A DNA stretch of 35,828 nucleotides, from NCBI GenBank assembly GCA_964370965.1, contig CAYJLW010000043.1, positions 1 through 35,828 of the forward strand, written 5' to 3'. Shown here piece after piece: positions 25,751-34,900 of this stretch (position 1 is the first letter of the stretch; the number at the start of each line of letters is the position of its first letter). The notes beneath the pieces are model-generated. The model worked only from the letters and a program-made list of their open reading frames with translations, did no database searches and had not been told where the DNA came from. A program made the translations under genes and the position numbers. The stretch comes from CAYJLW01 sp964370965 (GTDB lineage Bacteria; Actinomycetota; Acidimicrobiia; UBA2766).

Positions 25751-26182
25751 GTGGACCGTTTGCACAACCCCGCCCTCGCCGACCCCGAGGTGCGCCGCGT
25801 CTTCGAAGAGGAGGTCCTCCAGGGGGAGACCACCGACACCCTGCTGGGTCTCCTGACGTCGCTCGGTCTCACGCGGCGGGAGCTCGCCGGGCGTCTGGGC
25901 GTGACGCCGGGGCGGGTGAGCCAGATCCTCTCCGGCGACGAGAACCTGACGATCCGCTCCCTCGCCGCGCTGGGCTGGGCGCTCGGCATCCGCTTCGACC
26001 TGCACCCGACACCGATGGGCGACCGCGTCGGCACGCCGGCAGAGCACGACCCCCCGCCCCCCGCATGGCTGTCGGCGCTCGCTCCGTCACCGACGATCCG
26101 CTTCGGAGTGGTCCCGGAGACCACCGCCGCGCTGCCCGTCGCCGAGGCGGGCAAGGTCATCCGCATCTCTGACGCCGCATGA
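25751..26182 (+). CDS. HigA-like antitoxin (XRE helix-turn-helix) with C-terminal extension
   Basis: A 143-residue antitoxin. The XRE helix-turn-helix spans residues ~39-66 (GLTRRELAGRLGVTPGRVSQ, then SGDENLT). After ~85 residues comes a long proline-rich tail. In TAC systems such a tail is the chaperone-addiction region, which needs a SecB-like chaperone to protect it; here PPPAWLSALAP (102-112) is a short hydrophobic segment with a tryptophan that could serve this role (inference by analogy). The GTG start at 25751 follows GGGAGAGACA. Its TGA overlaps the ATG of the chaperone gene as ATGA. Confidence 0.82.
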   Translation: MDRLHNPALADPEVRRVFEEEVLQGETTDTLLGLLTSLGLTRRELAGRLGVTPGRVSQILSGDENLTIRSLAALGWALGIRFDLHPTPMGDRVGTPAEHDPPPPAWLSALAPSPTIRFGVVPETTAALPVAEAGKVIRISDAA

Positions 26183-26823
26183 CACCGCCACGCCGCAGTC
26201 CCACCACGACGGGAGCGACATCCCGGGCGGCGAAGGCGCAGAAGCCCGCGCCGGCGAAGGCGCAACAGGCGAAGAAGACGGGGTCGAAGGGCGCCGGTGG
26301 CACGGCCCGCAAGGACGCGCCGGGTGCCAAGGCGAGAAGGAAGCCGCCCCAGGCGGAAGTCCTCGCGCCCCCGCCATATGACGCCGCCGCAGTGGGCCGG
26401 GTCGCCGCCCGCATCAACATCATCACGGTCGATCTGGTGCATGCCCACTTCGAGCGCGAGGACGACGGGCCGCTGCCGCGGGTCCCCGAGCAGGAGACCC
26501 TGCCCGAGATCGTGTTCCAGCCTTCCTGGGAGCTTGCCGGCGACGGGGCCACGTTGGGCTGTCTCTTCAGATTCGCCGCGCTCCCGGCAGAGGATCCGGC
26601 GCCCTACCGGCTCATCGCCCACTTCCGCATCCTGTACGCCGTCTCCGGTGACGGACCCCTCGACGATTCCGATGTCGAGGCGTTCGTGTTCTGGAACGGG
26701 ATGTTCAACTGCTGGCCCTACTGGCGGGAATACCTCTCGAGCACCACAAACCGCGCCGGCCTCCCACGTTTCGTGCTGCCGGTGATCGGCGTGCCGCGGG
26801 AGCCGGAGCAAGAGATGCCTTGA
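26179..26823 (+). CDS. SecB-like chaperone of a TAC module, with basic N-terminal tail
   Basis: A 214-residue protein whose residues ~66-210 fit the SecB fold. The strongest evidence is the C-terminal block FNCWPYWREYLSS followed by AGLPRFVLPVIG, which aligns with the SecB signature PYAREVIS…GGFP…L.P. The preceding HFRILYAVSGD and strands are as in SecB. Actinomycetes generally lack the export chaperone SecB, and solitary SecB-like genes there are usually TAC chaperones. The first ~60 residues are a Lys/Ala/Pro-rich low-complexity tail (KAQKPAPAKAQQAKKTG) not present in normal SecB. The ATG overlaps the antitoxin stop (ATGA). A hairpin follows the gene. Confidence 0.75.
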   Translation: MTPPRRSPTTTGATSRAAKAQKPAPAKAQQAKKTGSKGAGGTARKDAPGAKARRKPPQAEVLAPPPYDAAAVGRVAARINIITVDLVHAHFEREDDGPLPRVPEQETLPEIVFQPSWELAGDGATLGCLFRFAALPAEDPAPYRLIAHFRILYAVSGDGPLDDSDVEAFVFWNGMFNCWPYWREYLSSTTNRAGLPRFVLPVIGVPREPEQEMP

Positions 26824-26831
26824 CATGGAAA

Positions 26832-26865
26832 GGGCGGGGCGGCTCCGTGAGGAGCGGCCCCGCCC
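26832..26865. terminator. Hairpin terminating the TAC module
   Basis: GGGCGGGGCGGCTCC and GGAGCGGCCCCGCCC pair across a GTGA loop with one mismatch, eight bases after the chaperone stop. It would separate the TAC transcript from the HEPN-methylase-ATPase genes. No T-run follows. Confidence 0.75.
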
Positions 26866-26911
26866 GGTTAGAAGGCGGACCGATGTCCTGTCAAGAGAAT
26901 AGCGCCGTGCT

Positions 26912-28522
26912 GTGATCGAGCAAGACCCAATCGCGCTGCTGGTCGTGGCCCGGCTCTTCGACTTCTTCCATCGCCGGACGCCCTGGCACCGACGCCTGTG
27001 GAGCATCGGCACGGTGCTTCGCATCCGGGAGGTGGTCGAGTACAGCGAGGGCGTCCACGAGCACGGACTTCCCGACCAAGGCCTGAAGTACGCGGCCGGA
27101 CGCGCCGTCGAGACAGTCGACAGCGATCCCGGTGTGGGCCGCAGTGAGATGCGCGACGCTGTCAAAGTCAAGGTGGAGAACCTGGCCGGCAGTCCCAAGC
27201 CCGACCGGGCGAAGGCGGCGACCCTCCGGGAGGAACTGCGCCATCTCACTCGCCGCGCCGAGGCCGGTTACCTGCGCCGATGGGCGGATCACGTGAGATT
27301 GGGCCCCCCGGCCGTCGAGCTGTCCGCGCGCTGCGTGGCCTCCCATCTCCTCGACATCGGCTTCAGCTCGGACTCCCAGCACCGGTGGCTGCGCGCGCTG
27401 GAGACCGATGGCGTCGAGCACACGCTGGCCGACATCCTTGAGACGGCAGACGAACGCAGCCGTCGCTCCTTGCAGCATCACGACGTCCTTGTGCCCTTCG
27501 AAGTGCTGCCAGGCGGTCAGGCCGACCGACCCGAAGGTTGGCTCGATGCGCCTGCCGCCGCTGCCTGGATCGCGAAGCAGACCGACGGGCCCGTTCCGCG
27601 GATGATGGGGGCAGTGCTCTTCGGTCTGGATGCGCGGGACGCTTGGAGCGCGGTGGAGGCGGCACACACGCTGGTCGCCCGGCTGCGGGCACGCGCAGCC
27701 GTCGGGCTCCCCGGCACAGCCGTGGTCCGCGCCGTCCCCGAGGTCTTCGTGGCCGGACACCGGAAGCCGTTCGCTCTCGACGACTCGCGCCGGCAGCGCC
27801 AAGTTGACGTCAACGCCATCCAGCGGCAGAAGGCGCTCTACAAGGTCTCCACGAGCAAGAGTGGTGCCCGTCTCGACGATGCGCTGGAACTCCTGTCTGC
27901 GATGGAGGACGGCACTCCTGGAGCATCCGTGACGGGCGGATGGGCCGCCGTCGAGGGACTGCTCAGCAGGCCCAGCGAACGGGACGGGACGATCGCCGCC
28001 GAAAGGCTCGCCGACCTCGTCACGTGCTCGTTCCCGCGAGCCGAGCTCACCACGCTTGCCTACCGGCACGCCGACTCCGCTTCGGACGACCTGGCAAGGA
28101 CCATCCAGGCACAGAGCACGAACATCGAAAAGGCTCGGCTCGTCGAGTCGGCGCTCAGGGAGGGCCGCACGCTCAAGCTGACGAAGCGGCCCGATCTGGC
28201 CGCACAGGACAGAATGGAGGAACTGATCTCGGATCGGAAGGCCGTGTTCGACCGAGTCCGGACATACTGCTGCGACACGTTCCGGCGCCTGTACAACCAA
28301 CGCAACCTTGTCATGCACTCGGGGACGTTCAACTCGGAGATCTTGCGGCCGACGCTGCGCACGGCTCCTGCGCTTGTGGGCGCAGGAATCGACCGCATCG
28401 CGCACGCTTCCTTGGACAGCGCCCGACCCACTGACCCGCTGGCTCTCGCCGCGCGAGCCCGAGCCGAGCTCGACCTGCAGGGCACCCCCGCACAACGTGA
28501 TCTCGTCGATCTGCTGGAGTAG
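26912..28522 (+). CDS. Unrecognised protein with C-terminal HEPN RNxxxH motif
   Basis: A 536-residue, mostly helical soluble protein that I cannot place in a named family. Near the C-terminus the segment FRRLYNQRNLVMHSGTFNS contains R464-N465-x3-H469, the RNxxxH active-site motif of HEPN ribonucleases, in a helix context like the ApeA-type HEPN proteins. HEPN domains are common RNase effectors in anti-phage and toxin systems, so a role as an RNA-cutting effector is plausible but inferred. The GTG start at 26912 has no clear ribosome binding site. The TAG stop is immediately followed by the ATG of the DUF1156 methylase, so the two are tightly coupled. Composition is lower in GC than the methylase body (about 62 % in a 60-base sample at 27841). 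Confidence 0.72.
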   Translation: MIEQDPIALLVVARLFDFFHRRTPWHRRLWSIGTVLRIREVVEYSEGVHEHGLPDQGLKYAAGRAVETVDSDPGVGRSEMRDAVKVKVENLAGSPKPDRAKAATLREELRHLTRRAEAGYLRRWADHVRLGPPAVELSARCVASHLLDIGFSSDSQHRWLRALETDGVEHTLADILETADERSRRSLQHHDVLVPFEVLPGGQADRPEGWLDAPAAAAWIAKQTDGPVPRMMGAVLFGLDARDAWSAVEAAHTLVARLRARAAVGLPGTAVVRAVPEVFVAGHRKPFALDDSRRQRQVDVNAIQRQKALYKVSTSKSGARLDDALELLSAMEDGTPGASVTGGWAAVEGLLSRPSERDGTIAAERLADLVTCSFPRAELTTLAYRHADSASDDLARTIQAQSTNIEKARLVESALREGRTLKLTKRPDLAAQDRMEELISDRKAVFDRVRTYCCDTFRRLYNQRNLVMHSGTFNSEILRPTLRTAPALVGAGIDRIAHASLDSARPTDPLALAARARAELDLQGTPAQRDLVDLLE

Positions 28523-31276
28523 ATGACCGTGAAACGCAAGCTCATCGAGGTGGCGTTGCCGCTGGAGGCGATCAACGCCGCGGCGGCGCGGGAGAAGTCG
28601 ATCCGCCACGGGCACCCCTCGACCCTGCACCTGTGGTGGGCGCGGCGACCGCTGGCGGCGTGCCGGGCGGTGCTCTTCGCCCAGCTCGTGGACGACCCCT
28701 CGTCCCACCCCGAGGAGTTCCCCACCGGGGAGGACCAGGAGGCCGAACGTAAACGGCTCTTCGGGATCATCGAGCGCCTCGTGAAGTGGGAGAACACCAC
28801 GAACAAGGAGGTCCTCGCCGAGGCGCGAGCCGAGATCCGGAGGAGCTGCGGCGGGGAGCCGCCCCCGGTGCTGGACCCGTTCTGCGGGGGCGGGTCGATC
28901 CCGCTGGAGGCACAACGCCTCGGCCTCGAAGCCCACGCCAGTGACCTGAACCCGGTGCCGGTGCTGATCACGAAGGCGCTCATCGAGATCCCGCCCCGGT
29001 TCGCGGGACGGCCGCCGGTGCATCCCGACCCGGACGGCGACCCGCGCCTGCAGACATGGGCGGGCGCGCAGGGCCTCGCCGAGGACGTGCGCCGGTACGG
29101 CAACTGGATGCGGGAACGGGCCGTCGAGCGCATCGGCCACCTTTACCCGAAGGTGACGCTCCCCGAGGGCGGCGAGGCGACCGTGATCGCCTGGCTCTGG
29201 GCCCGCACGGTCAGATGCCCGAACCCGGCCTGCGGGGCCACGATGCCCCTCGTGCGCAGCTTCGAGCTCTCCAAGAAGACGGGCCGGCGGGCCCGGGTGG
29301 AGCCCGCCTACGACCAGGCGGCGAGGCGGGTGCGCTTCGACGTGCGCACCGGCGCCGGGCAGGCGCCCGTCGGCACCGTCGACCGCCGGGGCGCCCGCTG
29401 CCTGGGCTGCGGGCAGTCCGCGTCCCTCGCCCACGTGCGCGGAGAGGCGCGGGCGGGCCGCATGGGCGCGCAGCTCATGGCGGTCGTGGCCGAGGGCGAC
29501 GGGGGCCGCCGCTACCTCCCGCCGGATACGGAGCACGAGCGCCTCGCCCTGGAGGTGGCGCCGCCCGCCGACGCGCCGGACGCTGCGCTCCCAGAGGCGG
29601 CTCTCGGGTTCCGCGTCCAGGGCTACGGCATGACCCGGTGGAGCGACCTCTTCACGGCCCGGCAGCTCAGGGCGCTCTGCACGTTCGGCGACCTCGTGGG
29701 CGAGGCCAGGGACCAGGTCCTCAAGGACGCCGTCGCCGCCGGCCTCCCCGACGACGGCGTCCCCCTCGCCGCCGGCGGCGCCGGCGCCGCCGCCTACGCC
29801 GACGCCGTGGCCACATACCTGGGGTTGGGGGTGAGTCGTCTCAGCGACATAGACAACGCTTTGTGTCGTTGGGAGGTGAGCCGGACACAAGTACGCAATC
29901 TCTTCACGCGCCAGGCCATCCCGATGCTTTGGGACTACGCCGAGAACAACGTGTTCGCCGGAGCCGCTGGGGATTTCGCCGTGTCGCTTGAGCGAATCGT
30001 GTGGGTCTTGGCGGACATGCCAGGGGGGGCCGGCGGTGCCACTCAGGTGGACGCCTCGGCTGTCGGGGTCCGGGACGTGGTCGTCTCCACCGACCCGCCC
30101 TACTACGACAACGTGCCGTACGCGGATCTCTCGGATTTCTTCTTCGTGTGGCTGCGCCGTTCCCTGGGCGAGGTCTTCCCGGAGCTCTTCTCGACCTTGC
30201 TCACGCCGAAGACTCACGAGCTGGTGGCGGACCCGTTCCGCCACGGGGGACGGTCGGGGGCGGAGGAGTTCTTCGAGCACGGGCTGCAGCAGGTGTTCGC
30301 CCGCTTCCGGGAGATCGAGCACCCCGGGTACCCGATGACGGTGTACTACGCGTTCAAGCAGTCCGAGTCCGGCGGCGAGGCGGGCACGGCGTCCACGGGC
30401 TGGGAGACGATGCTGGAGGGCCTGATCCAGGAGGGCTTCCAGGTCACGGCCACGTGGCCGATGCGCACGGAGCTCGGGAACCGGATGCGCGGGCAGGCCT
30501 CCAACGCGCTCGCCTCCTCGATCGTCCTCGCCTGCCGGCCCCGGGCCGCCGACGCCCCGGTGACGACCCGGCGGGACTTCCTCGCCGAGCTCCGCCGGGA
30601 GCTCCCCGAGGCGCTGCGGGTGCTCCGGCACGGCAACATCGCCCCCGTGGACCTGGCGCAGGCGGCGATCGGGCCGGGGATGGCCGTGTACTCCCGGTAC
30701 GCGAAGGTGCTCGAGCCCGACGGCGCCCGCCTCGGGGTGCGGGCGGCGCTCGGGCAGGTGAACCATGTCCTCGACGAGGTCCTCGAGGAGCAGGAGGGCG
30801 AGTTCGACACCGACACCCGCTGGGCGCTCGCCTGGTTCGACCAGCACGGCCACGACGAGGGCCGCTTCGGCGACGCCGACACGCTGTCACGTGCGAAAGA
30901 CACGTCTGTCGACGGCATGATCGAGGCGGGGATCGTCTGGTCAAGGGGGGGCAAGGTACGGTTGTTGCGCCGCGAGGAGCTCGAGGACGGCTGGGATCCG
31001 GGCACCGATGGACGGTTGACGGTCTGGGAGGTAACTCAGCAGTTGATCCGGGCGCTGGAGTCCGGCGGTGAGCAGGCGGCGGCCGAGTTGTTGCGGCGAG
31101 TCGGCGGCTTGGGCGAGGTGGCCCGCGACCTCGCCTACCGGCTCTACGTCACCTGCGAACGCAAGAAATGGTCGGAGGTCGCGCAGTCGTACAACGGACT
31201 CGCGGTCGCCTGGCCCGAGATCCAGCGATTGGCCTCCGAAGGCGCCAGTCGCCCGATCCAGCAGGGGATGTTGTGA
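28523..31276 (+). CDS. DUF1156 DNA methyltransferase (N6-adenine/N4-cytosine type)
   Basis: A 917-residue DNA-modifying enzyme. It starts with the DUF1156 signature: IEVALPLEAINAAAAREKSI, RHGHPSTLHLWWARRPLAAC. The SAM-binding motif I is LDPFCGGGSIPLEA (D118) and the catalytic motif IV is STDPPYYDNVPYADL (D524-Y527), the DPPY form that methylates an exocyclic amino group. Between them lie two Cys pairs, CPNPACG and CLGCG, which look like a zinc-ribbon insertion. In defence loci such enzymes mark host DNA as self. The ATG directly follows the stop of the HEPN gene, with GGAG four bases upstream. Base composition is patchy along the gene. Confidence 0.93.
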   Translation: MTVKRKLIEVALPLEAINAAAAREKSIRHGHPSTLHLWWARRPLAACRAVLFAQLVDDPSSHPEEFPTGEDQEAERKRLFGIIERLVKWENTTNKEVLAEARAEIRRSCGGEPPPVLDPFCGGGSIPLEAQRLGLEAHASDLNPVPVLITKALIEIPPRFAGRPPVHPDPDGDPRLQTWAGAQGLAEDVRRYGNWMRERAVERIGHLYPKVTLPEGGEATVIAWLWARTVRCPNPACGATMPLVRSFELSKKTGRRARVEPAYDQAARRVRFDVRTGAGQAPVGTVDRRGARCLGCGQSASLAHVRGEARAGRMGAQLMAVVAEGDGGRRYLPPDTEHERLALEVAPPADAPDAALPEAALGFRVQGYGMTRWSDLFTARQLRALCTFGDLVGEARDQVLKDAVAAGLPDDGVPLAAGGAGAAAYADAVATYLGLGVSRLSDIDNALCRWEVSRTQVRNLFTRQAIPMLWDYAENNVFAGAAGDFAVSLERIVWVLADMPGGAGGATQVDASAVGVRDVVVSTDPPYYDNVPYADLSDFFFVWLRRSLGEVFPELFSTLLTPKTHELVADPFRHGGRSGAEEFFEHGLQQVFARFREIEHPGYPMTVYYAFKQSESGGEAGTASTGWETMLEGLIQEGFQVTATWPMRTELGNRMRGQASNALASSIVLACRPRAADAPVTTRRDFLAELRRELPEALRVLRHGNIAPVDLAQAAIGPGMAVYSRYAKVLEPDGARLGVRAALGQVNHVLDEVLEEQEGEFDTDTRWALAWFDQHGHDEGRFGDADTLSRAKDTSVDGMIEAGIVWSRGGKVRLLRREELEDGWDPGTDGRLTVWEVTQQLIRALESGGEQAAAELLRRVGGLGEVARDLAYRLYVTCERKKWSEVAQSYNGLAVAWPEIQRLASEGASRPIQQGML

Positions 31277-31349
31277 TGGTCCGGTCCACCCTTCACGGCC
31301 GGAAACCCCTGTACCGCGGCACACCAGAGACAACTCGGATCGCAGCCGC

Positions 31350-31973
31350 ATGACCTTCTCCCTGACGCCTCCGCCGCGAAGGTTTCGGGCTCCTGACGAG
31401 CCAATCATCGGAGCTGAGGGGCACACGGTCGGCCACTTCTGGCGATGGGCCTACTCAGATCTGCTGATGAACACAATCAGGCCTGTTCTCGTGGAATACC
31501 TGGCGGGCATCGCTTTGGACATCGTGGATGAGACACCGAGAGTCGAGTGGGACGCCGTCGATTTCCTCTACAAGGGCTGGAAGATCGAAGTGAAGTCGAG
31601 CGGGTATCTCCAGTCCTGTCCACAGGCGGCGTTGTCCCAGATCGGCTTCGACATCGCGCTCAAGAAGGGCTGGTACGCGGCAACCAACACGTATGCGCCG
31701 GTCGCGTCCAGGGCGGCCGACCTGTATGTCTTCGCGCTTTTCGAGCCGACGGCTCACGATGGCTCGGACCCCCTGGACGCGCGGCAGTGGTGCTTTCATG
31801 TCGTTGCTCGTCGTGACGTCGACGCAGCCTTCGGCGACCGAAAGCGTGCGGGCCTCTCCCAGCTGGCCGGGCTCGGGACGAAGACGGCGTTCCCTGAACT
31901 CGCTACCCGGATCAACGAAGTCGTGGCGTCTCTCGAGCTGACGGCCACAGCTGAACTCGGGGGGGAGGGCTGA
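31350..31973 (+). CDS. Small PD-(D/E)XK nuclease-like protein
   Basis: A 207-residue protein without a name I recognise. The central part has a nuclease-like pattern, VEWDAVDFLYKGWKIEVKSS: acidic D68/D71, then E80-V-K82 on the next strand, followed by SSGYLQSCPQ. This matches the D…ExK core of PD-(D/E)XK folds, so it may be the cutting subunit or a DNA-binding relic. The ATG at 31350 is the best start although no ribosome binding site is clear; 31277-31349 shows no other gene. Its TGA overlaps the ATG of the DUF499 gene by one base, a sign that the two products work together. GC is lower than in the housekeeping genes. Confidence 0.72.
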   Translation: MTFSLTPPPRRFRAPDEPIIGAEGHTVGHFWRWAYSDLLMNTIRPVLVEYLAGIALDIVDETPRVEWDAVDFLYKGWKIEVKSSGYLQSCPQAALSQIGFDIALKKGWYAATNTYAPVASRAADLYVFALFEPTAHDGSDPLDARQWCFHVVARRDVDAAFGDRKRAGLSQLAGLGTKTAFPELATRINEVVASLELTATAELGGEG

Positions 31974-34900
31974 TGGCAGCGACGAATCGAGACCGAGTGG
32001 GGCGCGCGCTCGACGTCCTGAGCGATGGTCTGGCGCCGTACGTCCAGCGGGAGCTGCGCAGCTGGGTCGACCGACAAGGCGGCAGACCCGACGATTGGTT
32101 GGATCTCGCGGCCCGCGCGTTGGCCGGCGACGGGCCGGTGCGGTCGTTCTCCCCGACTGATACCCAGTTCCAGCTCAAGGCGATGCAGGTGCTCTGGCAG
32201 GGGGTCTTCGGCCGCGTGCTGGGCCGCGCCGAGCGCACGTACGTCAACGAGCTCATCGACACTCGCAACCGCTGGGCGCACCAGGAGCCGTTCTCGACCG
32301 ACGACACCTACCGGGCGCTCGACACGATGCAACGCCTCCTCACCGCGATCGCCGCCGAGCAGGCAGCCGAGATCGAGCGGCGCAAGCAGGATCTCATGCG
32401 GGTCCGCTACGAGGAGCAGGCCAAGAAGGCCGCAAAGGACCAGGCTCCGCTCGTCCTCGAAGGAATCGCCGTCGAGGGCGTGTCGCCGTGGCGGGAGGTC
32501 GTGACGCCCCACCCGGATGTGGCCAGCGGCCGCTACCAGCAGGCCGAGTTCGCTGCGGACCTCGCGCAGGTGCATCGTGGCGAGGGTTCCGAGGAGTACC
32601 GGGATCCGACGGAGTTCTTCCGGCGCACTTATCTCACCGCCGGCCTTCAGACGTTGTTGCGGAATGCGGCCGAGCGGATGATGGGCAAGGGGGGCGACCC
32701 GATCGTCGACCTGCAGACGAACTTCGGCGGGGGCAAGACCCACTCGCTGCTTGCGCTCTACCACCTGTTCTCCGGGGCACGCCCCGGCGCCCTGCCCGGC
32801 GTCGAGGAACTGCTCGCCTCCGTTGGCGACGAGCTACCGGATGGAGTGCGTCGGGTCGTCCTGGTCGGCACCTGGCTCTCTCCCGGTCAGGCGCAGACGA
32901 AGCCCGACGGCACGGTCGTTCGTACGCTCTGGGGCGAGCTCGCCTGGCAGCTGGGTGGGGCCGAGGCCTTCGGTCGTCTCGCCGAGGCGGACGCGACCGG
33001 CACCAACCCAGGCACCGAACTGCTCGCCGACCTGTTCGGCGACGGCCCGACGCTCATCCTCATCGACGAGTGGGTGGCCTACGCCCGACAGCTCTATGGC
33101 AAGGAAGGCCTCCCGGCGGGGACGTTCGATGCACATTTCACGTTCGCCCAGTCGCTCACGGAAGCGGCCAAGGCGGCGCCGCGCACGCTGGTGGTGATAT
33201 CGATCCCCGCGTCTGATGGAGTGTCGAGTGCGGATGATCCGATCGGCTCGGAGATCGAGGTCGGCGGCGAAGGCGGCCGGCGCGCTCTGGAGCGCTTGAA
33301 GAACGTGATCGGCCGAGCCGAGGCGGCGTGGCAGCCGGCGCGCGCTGAGGAATCCTTCGAGATCGTCCGCCGCCGTCTCTTCAGCACCATCACCGACACG
33401 GAGACGTTCGCCAAGCGCGACGCGGTCGCGAAGGCGTTCAGCGACTACTACCGACAGCACGAGGCCGAGTTCCCCGCCGATTGCCGAGAGGCCGCGTACC
33501 AAGACCGGATCAAGCGGTCGTATCCGATCCACCCCGAGCTCTTCGACCGGCTCTACGACGACTGGTCGACGCTCGAACGGTTCCAGCGCACCCGCGGCGT
33601 CCTCCGGCTCATGGCTGCGGTCATCCACTGGCTGTGGGACACGAACGACCGGGCACCGCTGATCATGCCCGCCAGTGTCCCGATCGCGGCGGCCGAGGTG
33701 TCCTCCGAGCTCACGCGGTACCTGGAGGACAACTGGCGGCCCGTGATCGAGACCGACATCGACGGGGAGGGCTCGACACCCCGACGCCTCGACCAGGAGA
33801 ACCCCAGTCTCGGCCGCTACCAGGCCTGCCGGCGCGTCGCCCGGGCCGTCTATCTCGGTTCGGCGCCGACCCTGAAGTCCGCGAACCGCGGCATCGAGGA
33901 CCGGCGCATCAAGCTCGGCTGCGCGCTCCCCGGGGAGAGCCCCGCCGTCTTCGGCGACGCCCTGCGGCGCCTCACCGACCACGCCACGCACCTGTACGTG
34001 GACGAATCCCACCGCTACTGGTTCGCGACCCAGCCGTCGGTCGCCCGCCTGGCCATGGACCGGGCGGGCCAACTCGACACCGAGGACGCCGTCTGGCCCG
34101 AGATCGTGCGGGCGCTGCGCGAGGACCGGGACCGGGCGGTGTTCCCAGCCGTCCAGGTCGCCCCCACGTCCACGGCGGAGATCCCCGACGAGGCAACCGT
34201 GCGGCTCGTCGTCTTCGGCCCGGACCGCCCCCACACCGCCAGGACCGCCGAGACCGCCGCCCTGGCCTGGGCGCAGGAGGTCCTCGAGCGGCGGGGGCCC
34301 GCCCCCCGGCGCTCCCGAAACATGGTCGTGTTCCTGGCCCCGGACCGCACCCGCCTCGACGAGTTCGAGGTCGCCGCCCGCCAGGCCCTGGCGTGGCAGT
34401 CGATCTGGGACGAGCGGGAACAACTCAACCTCGACGCCTTTGGCACGCGCCAGGCCGAGACGAAGCTCGCGCAGGCCCGGGACGCCGTCCGGCGGCGGAT
34501 CCCCGAGACGTGGTGGTGGGTGCTCGTCCCCGACCAACCGGACCCCACCGGCCCGGTCACGTGGCACACCACCAAGACCCAGAGCGGCGACACCCTCGCG
34601 GGGCGCACCGCCAAGCGGCTCCTCAACGACGGCCTCCTCGCCGCCGAGTACGGGGCGACACTGCTGCGCGCCGACCTCGACCGGGTGCCGTTGTGGCGCG
34701 GCGACCACGTCTCGGTCCGCCAGCTTTGGGAGGACTACGCCCAGTATCTCTACCTGCAGCGCCTCCCGAGCAAGGACGTCCTCATCCGGGCCGTGGGCGC
34801 CGGGGCGGCGAGCCTGAGCTGGAGCACGGACACCTTCGCGTACGCCGAGTCCTGGGACGAGGACTCCGGCCGGTACCGGGGGCTGGTCGCCGGCTCCGGG

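Noticed and set aside
26891..30853. Open frame of 1320 codons on the minus strand across the HEPN and methylase genes
   Set aside because: Antisense to two genes with clear motifs and coupled starts; the product shows no domain and has the composition of a shadow frame.
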